A stretch of DNA of 38,767 bases from an uncultured Arachnia sp. (lineage in GTDB: Bacteria; Actinomycetota; Actinomycetes; Propionibacteriales; Propionibacteriaceae), in NCBI GenBank assembly GCA_947499145.1, contig CANMNB010000022.1:1-38767 (forward strand), in the 5' to 3' direction. Within the stretch, counting starts at the first letter, position 1. Each line of letters begins with the position of its first letter. A model generated the notes under the pieces. The model saw only the letters and a program-made list of their open reading frames with translations. It was not told where the DNA came from and did not search any database. The translations under genes and the position numbers were made by a program. Shown here piece after piece: positions 32,809-38,767 of this stretch.

Positions 32809-33467
32809 GCCAGAACCCTGATGAGATCCGTCGCGACATCGAACGCACGCGCGCGGAACTGAGCGAGAACGTCAGCGCGCTGAGCGACAGCGCCAAGCCC
32901 TCCAACATCGCCCGCGACAAGGTCGACTCCGTCAAGGAGAAGGTCGCCGGCGTGAAGGAGAGCATCTTCGGCAGCGACGATCCCTACGATCCGTATGACC
33001 GGGGGCGCGGGACCGAGCTCAAGGAGCGTGCGGGCGACGCCGTCACCGAGACCAAGCTGGCGGTACAGGACGCGCCCTACCAGGTGAAGTCCCGCACTCG
33101 CGGCAACCCGATAGCCGCCGGTCTCATCGCCGCCGGCGTCGGGGCCCTCATCGGCGGGCTGATCCCGGCCTCCCGGATGGAGAAGGAGCGGGCGACGCAG
33201 CTCAAGGAGGCTGCCGAACCGGCCATCGAGGAGGTCAAGGACATGGCTGCCGAGGCCAAGGAGCACCTGCAGCCCGTCGCCCAGGAAGCGGCCGAGAACG
33301 TCAAGGGCACGGCGCAGGAGGCCGGCGAGAACGTCAAGGCCGATGCGCAGGTGGCCAAGGACGAGGTCACCGAGCAGGCCCAGTACTCCGCGGAGAACGT
33401 GAAGTCGGACGCGCAGACCAAGGTCGACGAGACCAAGACCGAGGTCGACGACGCCCGCCACAACTGA
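32805..33467 (+). CDS. DUF3618 domain protein with repeated helical tail
   Basis: A 220-residue protein. Residues 1-30 (QNPDEIRRDIERTRAELSEN, VSALSD) are the DUF3618 motif. A short hydrophobic segment (GLIAAGVGALIGGLIPASRM) could sit in the membrane, and the last 90 residues are charged repeats (ENVKGTAQEAGENVKADAQ and similar). The architecture resembles a membrane-tethered LEA-like helix, like the first gene of this operon. It overlaps the DUF1469 gene by the ATGA motif. A strong terminator follows 12 bp after its stop, closing the operon. Confidence 0.85.
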   Translation: MSQNPDEIRRDIERTRAELSENVSALSDSAKPSNIARDKVDSVKEKVAGVKESIFGSDDPYDPYDRGRGTELKERAGDAVTETKLAVQDAPYQVKSRTRGNPIAAGLIAAGVGALIGGLIPASRMEKERATQLKEAAEPAIEEVKDMAAEAKEHLQPVAQEAAENVKGTAQEAGENVKADAQVAKDEVTEQAQYSAENVKSDAQTKVDETKTEVDDARHN

Positions 33468-33478
33468 GCCGAACAATC

Positions 33479-33518
33479 ACGAGGGCCCCGCACCGGATTC
33501 CCCGGGCGGGGCCCTCGT
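33479..33518. terminator. bidirectional terminator
   Basis: ACGAGGGCCCCGC (33479-33491) pairs perfectly with GCGGGGCCCTCGT (33506-33518) around a 14-base loop. It sits between the convergent DUF3618 and CNNM genes. No T-run follows, as is common in GC-rich bacteria. Confidence 0.85.
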
Positions 33519-33526
33519 CGTGCTCG

Positions 33527-34570
33527 TCAGTGACTGCCGCTGACCGACGCCTCACTGGCGGCCTGGTCTGCACGCGTGCTCGGGAGCATGCGGAGCATGA
33601 TCTCGTCGATCGACAGGAGCCCGACCTCCCGATTGCTCTCCGTGACGACGGCAAGCTGGTTCCCGGTTTCACGCATCTGCCGCAGAGCCGAGTGGAGCTT
33701 GGTGTTGTTCGGCAGCACCAGCGCCGCCCTCGCCAGCTCTCCTGCGCTGAGGTGGGCGACGTCGTCGGTCAGGGTGTCCCGCACGTGGACGAGACCGACC
33801 GTCCGCCCCTGCTGCCGGACCAGGATCCGCCGATGGCTGCTCTTGAGGCTCGCGTGCTGGATCTCGACCACTGACGCATCTGGCGGGACCTCGGTCATTT
33901 CCTCGGTCACGACGACGTCCTTGACGCTCAGGTCCCGCAGGTCCAGGGCGCTCTCGAGCGTGGCGCGGTAACCCGCGTCGAGAGCGCCGACGTTCGCGGA
34001 GTGTTCCACAAGGTGCCTGAGCGAATCGGGGTCCTGCCCGGCGGAGAGTTCATCGACCACCTTGGAACCCGTTTTGTGAACCAGCCAGTTCGCCGCCCCG
34101 TTCAACGCCCGCAACAGGGGCCGGGTCAGCGCCATGAAACCGCGCATCGGGATCGAGAGCAGCATGGCGGACTTCTCCGGGTGGGCGATGGCCCAGGATT
34201 TCGGCGCCATCTCGCCCACCACGAGGTGGAGGAACGTGACGATGAACAGCGCCAGCACGAACGCTGCCACGTCCGCGACGGCCTCGTTGATCCCCAGATC
34301 CGCGATCAGTGGCGTCAGGGCGTGGTGGACCGCAGGCTTGGTGATGGCTCCGAGCGCCAGCGTGCAGACGGTGATCCCCAGCTGGGAACCAGCGAGCAGC
34401 AGGGTCAGTTCCGTGGAGTTCTTCAGGGCGGCCCGACCGGCGGCGGACTGCTGTGCCGCCTCCTCGAGTCTGTGCCGCTTGGCGGCCATGAGTGCGAACT
34501 CGGCCGCCACGAAAAAGGCGCTCAGACCGATGATGACCACGGTCCAGAAAGTGATCCACAACCCGTTCAC
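33527..34570 (-). CDS. CNNM/CorC-family transporter, short form
   Basis: A 347-residue relative of CorB/CorC and the eukaryotic CNNM magnesium transporters. Residues 1-190 form the DUF21 membrane domain (three helices; FVAAEFALMAAKRHRLEEAA is the conserved opening). Residues about 200-320 are a CBS-domain pair (LDLRDLSVKDVVVTEEMTEV to RETGNQLAVVTESNREVGLL) that in relatives binds Mg-ATP. The C-terminal CorC_HlyC domain of the longer partner is missing. Its start overlaps the partner gene by 4 bp. The pair probably works together, perhaps as a heterodimer, in Mg2+ efflux or transport. Confidence 0.87.
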   Translation of the reverse strand: MNGLWITFWTVVIIGLSAFFVAAEFALMAAKRHRLEEAAQQSAAGRAALKNSTELTLLLAGSQLGITVCTLALGAITKPAVHHALTPLIADLGINEAVADVAAFVLALFIVTFLHLVVGEMAPKSWAIAHPEKSAMLLSIPMRGFMALTRPLLRALNGAANWLVHKTGSKVVDELSAGQDPDSLRHLVEHSANVGALDAGYRATLESALDLRDLSVKDVVVTEEMTEVPPDASVVEIQHASLKSSHRRILVRQQGRTVGLVHVRDTLTDDVAHLSAGELARAALVLPNNTKLHSALRQMRETGNQLAVVTESNREVGLLSIDEIMLRMLPSTRADQAASEASVSGSH

Positions 34571-35937
34571 GACTCGACCTCCTGACCGTTGGCGTCGTCC
34601 TCGTCGGGTAGCAACTCCAGCCTGATCCGGGACGGGACGTGGTGGTCGATCTCCAGCACGCTGGCCTCCAGGATGCGCGGTTGCGGGTCGTCCTCGGTGA
34701 GGTCCTCCACCGCCGGCGGCAGCTCGATGCGCGCCACGTCGCCCACCTCGGGCAGCCCTCCGAAGGAGTGGATGACCATGCCGGCGACCGTCTCGTAGTC
34801 ACCCTGGGGCAGGTCCAGGTGGATGTGGCGGTCCATCTCGTCGACATGGACGTCACCGGAGACGATCCACATGTCGTCGCCCTGCTCCTCGATCTCCGGC
34901 GTGGGGACCGGGTCGTGCTCGTCGGTGATGTCGCCTACGACCTCCTCGGCCAGGTCCTCGATGGTCAGGATGCCGGCGAAGCCCCCATACTCGTCGACGA
35001 CGCACGCGAGCTGCTGGTCCGCCTCGTCCATGACTCGGAGGGCGTCCGGCAGCGGCATGCTCTCCGCCACGACGAGGGGTACCTGCACGATCGTCTCGAT
35101 CGGGGTGTCGGGATCGGTGTGCTGTGCGAGGACGTCAGTGAGGTGCGAGATGCCGACGATCTCGTCGTCCTCGTCCACCACGGGGTAGCGGGTGTGGCCG
35201 GTGGCCATGAGCGCCCGGACCTCACCGACCGTGGTGCCGACGCGCACGACGTCGACTCGCGGCCGGGGCACCATGGCGTGCTCGACGTCGTGGTTGGGGA
35301 AGTCGAGGATGCGGTCCAGCAACAGGGAAAGCTCCGGAGTGAGGTCGCCGGCCTCGCGGGAGGCGTCGATGAGGCGCTCCAGGTCCCGTGCCGTCGCCGA
35401 GTGCTCGACGTCGTGGACAGCCTGGATGCCGAGGAGCTTCAGGAGGCCTTCGGCCGCCTTGTCGAAGATCCAGATCAGGGGGCCGAAGATCGTGAGGTAG
35501 ACCTTGGTGCTGGCCGAGAGCCAACCGGCCACCTTTTCCGAGTTGGCGATGGAGTAGTTCTTTGGGAACAGCTCGCCGAAGAGCATCTGGATGAAGGTGG
35601 AATACGCGATGGCGATCACCCCGCCGATCGCCACGGCGATGGCTGTGCTTCCCGGGATCCACGATCCGATGGCCTGTCCGATGAGTGGCTCGGCGACGTA
35701 GCCCACCAGGAGGCCGGTCACGGTGATGCCGAGCTGGGCGCCGGAGAGCATGAAGGACGTGCGCCGGGTGATGTCCAGGCTCCGGATCGCGCGGGTGTCC
35801 CCGGCGGCGGCACGGGCCTGGAGCCGCGAGCGGTCCACGGCCATGTAGGCGAATTCCTGGGCCACGAAGTAGCCGGTGGCCACGGTGATGAGCACGACGA
35901 CGACGATGCCGACGAGCAGCGACACGAGCGGTGTCAT
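34567..35937 (-). CDS. CNNM/CorC-family transporter, full length
   Basis: A 456-residue protein with DUF21 membrane domain (residues about 1-190, opening FVAQEFAYMAVDRSRLQARA), a CBS pair (about 205-330: MVPRPRVDVVRVGTTVGEVR, LACVVDEYGGFAGILTIEDL), and the C-terminal CorC_HlyC domain (IVSGDVHVDEMDRHIHLDLP to EASVLEIDHHVPSRIRLELL). This is the standard layout of bacterial CorB-type Mg2+ transporters. The ATG at 35937 has GGGGG 7 nt upstream, but that site is locked in a hairpin stem of the leader. First gene of a two-gene operon. Confidence 0.9.
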   Translation of the reverse strand: MTPLVSLLVGIVVVVLITVATGYFVAQEFAYMAVDRSRLQARAAAGDTRAIRSLDITRRTSFMLSGAQLGITVTGLLVGYVAEPLIGQAIGSWIPGSTAIAVAIGGVIAIAYSTFIQMLFGELFPKNYSIANSEKVAGWLSASTKVYLTIFGPLIWIFDKAAEGLLKLLGIQAVHDVEHSATARDLERLIDASREAGDLTPELSLLLDRILDFPNHDVEHAMVPRPRVDVVRVGTTVGEVRALMATGHTRYPVVDEDDEIVGISHLTDVLAQHTDPDTPIETIVQVPLVVAESMPLPDALRVMDEADQQLACVVDEYGGFAGILTIEDLAEEVVGDITDEHDPVPTPEIEEQGDDMWIVSGDVHVDEMDRHIHLDLPQGDYETVAGMVIHSFGGLPEVGDVARIELPPAVEDLTEDDPQPRILEASVLEIDHHVPSRIRLELLPDEDDANGQEVES

Positions 35938-36067
35938 GGGCGAGCCCCCATCGGTGACGGGGGCTTGGGACTATGGGAAGTCACAGTCCGGCCCCCCGGC
36001 GTGACGGGGGCTGGGGTTCAGACGGGCCGTCCATGAGACCTCTCTACTCAGGAAATGGAACTGGACC
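35938..36067 (-). promoter_or_regulatory. structured 5' leader of the CNNM operon (candidate riboswitch)
   Basis: A -10-like TACACT (36068-36073, minus strand) would start a leader of about 125 nt. Three hairpins stand in a row before the start codon. H3 has stem GCCCCC/GGGGGC (36011-36006 with 35996-35991) and loop GUCACGCCG. H2 has stem GGACU/AGUCC and a loop holding GUGAC (35984-35980). H1 has stem AGCCCCC/GGGGGCU (35965-35959 with 35949-35943) and loop GUCACCGAU. The GUGAC of H2 can pair with GUCAC in either H1 or H3. H1 contains the only Shine-Dalgarno sequence. I match no riboswitch class I know. Confidence 0.65.
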
Positions 36068-36105
36068 AGTGTATGCGCGATCGCCCCGAAACCGGTTGCG
36101 TTGCC

Positions 36106-36927
36106 TCAGGAAGCGGGTGACGGGGCCGTCGCGGCACGTGCGACGCGGGTGCGCCGGATCGTCAGCGATGCCCGGGTCAGGGCCGTGCCGGCCAGCACCG
36201 CGGCTGCACAGAGGATCGCAGCCGTGCCGACGCGGGGGGAGTACGGGGCGTCGGTGAGCCGGCCGATGGCGATCCAGACCAGACCCCACGCGATCCCGAG
36301 GGTGACGGCGAGGCGGCCGGAGAACACCGTCGTCAGCGCCACGCCGAGCACCGCCGACAGCACCAGCAGCCGGGTGGCCATCTGCTCGCTGAGGCTGGAC
36401 ATCGTGGGCCAGTCGGTGAAGCTCCCGATGACGGCGAGGTTGGCGAAGGAAGCGGCGAGGATCCAGCCAAGGTAGAGGCCGAACGTCCCGTCCACCAGCA
36501 CCCACTCCCAGCGTGACGTCGACGGATGTCGGCCGAGCGTAAGCACCAGGAGCATCAGCACCACGGCGATCGAGACGATGAGGACGAACCCGATGGTGAG
36601 GGCGTCGAGCTGGGAGGCGAAGATCCAGCCGCCGTTGAGGAACATCGAGGCCCCCGCCCACCAGCCGATCGAACGCTCGCGCGGGGAGTCGGAGTTCCGG
36701 GGCAGCCACTGCCACACCGTGTAGGCGAGCAGGCCCAGGTAGATGACGCTCCAGATACGGAATGCCCCCTGTGCCGGGGCGAGGAGGGTGGCGTCGGCGG
36801 CGAGCGCCCCGTGGGCGGAGTCGCGCACCGCGGTTCCCAGGACGCCGAGTCCCATGAGAGCGCCGACGGACATGGTCACCGCGCCTGCGGTGACGAACGC
36901 CTGCCTGGCGCGATCGGAGCTGGTCAT
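36106..36927 (-). CDS. TspO/MBR-related tryptophan-rich membrane protein
   Basis: A 273-residue membrane protein with about eight helices, longer than the classic five-helix TspO. The tryptophan-rich features are FRIWSVIYLGLLAYTVWQWL, IGWWAGASMFLNGGWIFASQ and SRWEWVLVDGTFGLYLGWIL, which follow the TspO order. In this extended branch the function is unknown; classic TspO binds porphyrins and sterols. ATG 36927 is preceded by GAGAGG, and a TACGAT box lies upstream on the same strand. The longer frame to 36993 is not needed. Confidence 0.8.
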   Translation of the reverse strand: MTSSDRARQAFVTAGAVTMSVGALMGLGVLGTAVRDSAHGALAADATLLAPAQGAFRIWSVIYLGLLAYTVWQWLPRNSDSPRERSIGWWAGASMFLNGGWIFASQLDALTIGFVLIVSIAVVLMLLVLTLGRHPSTSRWEWVLVDGTFGLYLGWILAASFANLAVIGSFTDWPTMSSLSEQMATRLLVLSAVLGVALTTVFSGRLAVTLGIAWGLVWIAIGRLTDAPYSPRVGTAAILCAAAVLAGTALTRASLTIRRTRVARAATAPSPAS

Positions 36928-37031
36928 GTGGCCTCTCTGGCTCCCTGTCATCGTAGGACAAGGAGTAGTGGGATGGGGTGCCTCGCGCATCACGGTCGAT
37001 TCGCCGTGGCCGGGCTGTCGTGGGGGTGTCC

Positions 37032-37037
37032 TAAGCT
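37032..37037 (+). promoter_or_regulatory. -10 box for a leaderless start
   Basis: TAAGCT ends 6 nt before the ATG at 37044, with no ribosome-binding site, suggesting a leaderless transcript. Confidence 0.4.
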
Positions 37038-37043
37038 TCGGAC

Positions 37044-37706
37044 ATGCCAGTCAACCATGTGAAACCGCCCCGCGTCACACCCGTGCGGGTGGATGAGCTG
37101 GTGGCCGGCGACGTCGCACTGCTCATACCCGACAGCGATCTGGAGGGGCTCCGCTTCGAGGGTGTTCGCCGGGGACGGTTGGACGTCGGGCGCGGCTCCG
37201 ACGTGTCCGGGTGCGTCTTCTCGGGGCTGGTCGTCGACGAGTTGGACCTCAGCGCTTCGCGGCTCGTGGAGACTCGGTTCGAGGGCGGCTCGATGACGTC
37301 GCTGTCCCTCGCGAGGTCCGCGTTGCGGGACGTCGAGTTCGACGGCGCCCGACTCGGAGCCGTCGAGGCGTTCGACCTGGACGTGATGAGGCTGGTGCTC
37401 GAGGGCTGTCGCGTGAACTACCTGAACCTTCGTGGCTCCCGGCTCCTCGATGTCGAGTTCCGGAACTGCCAGATCGACGAGCTCGACCTGGTCCAGGCCT
37501 CTGCCGAGCGAATCCGGCTCCAAGGGTGCCGCGTGGGAAGCCTCAACGTCCATGACGCCCGCCTGGTCGACGTCGACCTGCGTGGCGCCGAGCTGGGTTC
37601 CGTCACCGGCACCGCTTCGCTGCGGGGCGCCGTGGTCACGGAGCTCCAGCTCCAGCTGCTGGCCCGTCACATGGCGGCTGAGCTCGGGATCCTCGTCACC
37701 GACTGA
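37044..37706 (+). CDS. pentapeptide-repeat-like protein
   Basis: A 220-residue protein made mostly of repeating five-residue units with a central Leu or Phe (LEGLRFEGVRRGRLDVG, VVDELDLSASRLVETRFEGG, VNYLNLRGSRLLDVEFRNCQ, IDELDLVQASAERIRLQGCR). This is a right-handed quadrilateral beta-helix. Some members, such as MfpA and Qnr, mimic DNA and protect gyrase; most have no known role, and this one shows no specific feature of MfpA. The units are degenerate. The last 11 bp overlap the end of the convergent kinase gene. Confidence 0.85.
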   Translation: MPVNHVKPPRVTPVRVDELVAGDVALLIPDSDLEGLRFEGVRRGRLDVGRGSDVSGCVFSGLVVDELDLSASRLVETRFEGGSMTSLSLARSALRDVEFDGARLGAVEAFDLDVMRLVLEGCRVNYLNLRGSRLLDVEFRNCQIDELDLVQASAERIRLQGCRVGSLNVHDARLVDVDLRGAELGSVTGTASLRGAVVTELQLQLLARHMAAELGILVTD

Positions 37707-38643
37707 CGGGACGGACCCGCACGTCGCGGATCCTCGCCCGGGCGCGCTCCCCGAGCGCGTGGCCTGTCAGGCCCTCGACGTGCGCGGCCGCCGCGGCGAG
37801 GCCGTGGCGCAGAGCGTCCTCGTCCCCCCGGCCTTCCAAAAGCCCCCACGCGATCCCGGCGACGAGGGCGTCGCCCGCCATGACCGACTGCATGGGTCGC
37901 TCGACGGGACAGTCCATCGCCACGACGGCGCCGTCGCGCCACCACCGGAGGCCATCAGCCCCCATGCTGACGAGGGGGATCTGTACCCCTGCTGCGGCGA
38001 ACATCCTCAGTGCCTGCTCCACGCGTTCGTCCGTGGGGAGGTCGCCCAGGCCGGGGAGTTCCCGGATCTCCTCGTCGTTGGGTTTGAAGGCGGTGATGCC
38101 GTCGATGTCCAGTGCGGAGCGGAAGGCCGCCTTCTGCGCATCGACGATGACGCGCGCGCCGCGGCGGATGAGGAAGCGAGCCAGGTCCGCCCAGGTCTGG
38201 TCCGGCAGCCCGTGGGGCGTCGAGCCATTGAGGGTGACCACGTCGCCAGGTTGCACGTCGGCCAGCACCGCCTCGACGAGGGGGTCGACGGCCTCCGGTT
38301 CAAGGGTGAAGCCGGCGGCGACGAAGTGGGCGGCCACGTGCTCACCCGTGGCGTCGACCAGGGTCAGGTTGTGGCGGGTACGGCCGTCGACGGCGACGAG
38401 GTGGTGGTCGATCCCCTCTGCGGCGAGGCTGGACGAGTAGTGCGCGAGGTCAGCCTCGCCCACGAGGGCATAGGCCTTGGTGGGGAGCCCCAGGGCGTGG
38501 GCGGTGCGGGCACAGCTCACGCCCTTCCCCGAGCAGACCGAGTGGAACTGGTGCATCCGGCCCAAACCACCCCAGTGCATGTCGCTGACGGAGTAGTAGT
38601 CGTCGTAGCCGGTGTTCAGGGTGACGGTGCGCAGGATCCCCAC
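37696..38643 (-). CDS. PfkB-family sugar kinase, 1-phosphofructokinase-like
   Basis: A 315-residue ribokinase-fold kinase. It begins VTLNTGYDDYYSVSDMHWGG, and the first signature is HSVCSGKGVSCARTAHALGL, as in FruK/LacC (usually 'G-G-K-G-x-N-V-A'). Later features are VTLNGSTPHGLP, FKPNDEEI, SMGADGLRWW and the catalytic SVMAGDALVAGIAWGL. The anion-hole motif normally reads GAGD; here it is MAGD, an unusual change next to the catalytic Asp. The substrate is probably a sugar phosphate such as fructose 1-phosphate or tagatose 6-phosphate. No PTS genes are next to it in this window. GTG 38643 has a TAGACT box 7 nt upstream. Confidence 0.82.
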   Translation of the reverse strand: MGILRTVTLNTGYDDYYSVSDMHWGGLGRMHQFHSVCSGKGVSCARTAHALGLPTKAYALVGEADLAHYSSSLAAEGIDHHLVAVDGRTRHNLTLVDATGEHVAAHFVAAGFTLEPEAVDPLVEAVLADVQPGDVVTLNGSTPHGLPDQTWADLARFLIRRGARVIVDAQKAAFRSALDIDGITAFKPNDEEIRELPGLGDLPTDERVEQALRMFAAAGVQIPLVSMGADGLRWWRDGAVVAMDCPVERPMQSVMAGDALVAGIAWGLLEGRGDEDALRHGLAAAAAHVEGLTGHALGERARARIRDVRVRPVSR

Positions 38644-38650
38644 GCTTGGG

Positions 38651-38656
38651 AGTCTA
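38651..38656 (-). promoter_or_regulatory. -10 box for the leaderless PfkB-type kinase gene
   Basis: TAGACT on the minus strand ends 7 nt before the GTG at 38643. No ribosome-binding site is present. Confidence 0.4.
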
Positions 38657-38686
38657 GACGCCGCCCCACCGGCGCTCTCCCCTCAC

Positions 38687-38700
38687 GAAAATCGAGCACT
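38687..38700 (-). repeat. dispersed palindromic repeat, interrupted copy 4
   Basis: GAAAATCGAGCACT is identical to the first 14 bases of the reverse complement of the unit at 12640-12664. The expected second arm (TCGATTTTC after GA) is missing and unrelated sequence begins at 38701. The copy may have been split by an insertion or deletion. Confidence 0.55.
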
Positions 38701-38739
38701 CCGTAGTTGTCATCCTGAGTGTGAGTCACTGGGGAGGCG

Positions 38740-38767
38740 ATGATGGGGCGTTGGACTGCGCAGGAGA
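38740..38767 (+). CDS. start of an unidentified gene, cut by the window end
   Basis: ATG at 38740 (or 38743) follows a GGGGAGG ribosome-binding site at 38731-38737 by 2-5 nt. Nine codons are visible: MMGRWTAQE. This is too little to identify. It begins 40 bp after the point where the dispersed repeat is interrupted, so it could be a transposase in an element inserted there, but that is only an inference. Confidence 0.35.

Noticed and set aside
35938-36067. CNNM leader as a known M-box or manganese riboswitch
   Set aside because: None of the conserved blocks of those classes that I can recall is present; the hairpin arrangement is different.

Overview
This window looks like chromosomal DNA of a high-GC Gram-positive bacterium (Actinomycetota), probably near the Propionibacteriaceae. 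The evidence is the GC-rich codon use, a mycothiol gene (mshB), a DUF6458 protein, a UMF1-type transporter, and many genes with a TANNNT -10 box 6-7 nt before the start codon, which is the signature of leaderless transcripts. The genus is inference; no rRNA or other marker gene is present. No tRNA, rRNA or CRISPR array was seen.

Region 1-2.4 kb is an accessory patch that looks less GC-rich than the rest. It holds an IS481-type transposase stub, two unrecognised minus-strand genes, a Phd/YefM-RelE toxin-antitoxin pair with a probable leaderless promoter, and the frameshifted 5' end of a manganese catalase gene. It abuts a Tad/Flp pilus cluster (cpaB-like, cpaE/tadZ-like, cpaF/tadA-like; 2.4-5.0 kb). 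The ATPase gene is cut off after its Walker B region and the rest of the pilus operon is absent, so this is a rearrangement scar.

Region 5-24.4 kb is mostly housekeeping and transport: two small divergent genes, an ABC exporter, citrate synthase divergent from a YceI protein, a UMF1 MFS transporter, a PRPP synthetase-like protein, an MFS transporter overlapping a zinc alcohol dehydrogenase, a secreted metalloprotease-like protein, IlvE, a Nudix hydrolase, a glycogen branching enzyme-like GH13 protein, and a TetR-ATPase-permease operon with a clear operator.

Region 24.4-38.8 kb holds a four-gene compatible-solute ABC operon (OpuB/OsmF type), DinB, an ArsR-SRPBCC pair, mutY-mshB, a three-gene membrane operon resembling yqjD-yqjE plus a DUF3618 protein, two CNNM/CorC-type transporters, a TspO-like protein, a pentapeptide-repeat protein and a PfkB sugar kinase. 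The window ends in the first codons of an unidentified gene.

The two most interesting non-coding signals are these. (1) The CNNM operon has a leader of about 125 nt with two near-identical GC hairpins, each with GUCAC in its loop, flanking a middle hairpin whose loop carries the complementary GUGAC. The last hairpin hides the ribosome-binding site. This is a candidate riboswitch or RNA thermometer. (2) There is a dispersed palindromic repeat family with arms GAAAATCGA and TCGATTTTC around a 7-nt centre. Copies lie in two convergent intergenic gaps, and a copy at the right edge breaks off mid-unit, as if interrupted by another element.
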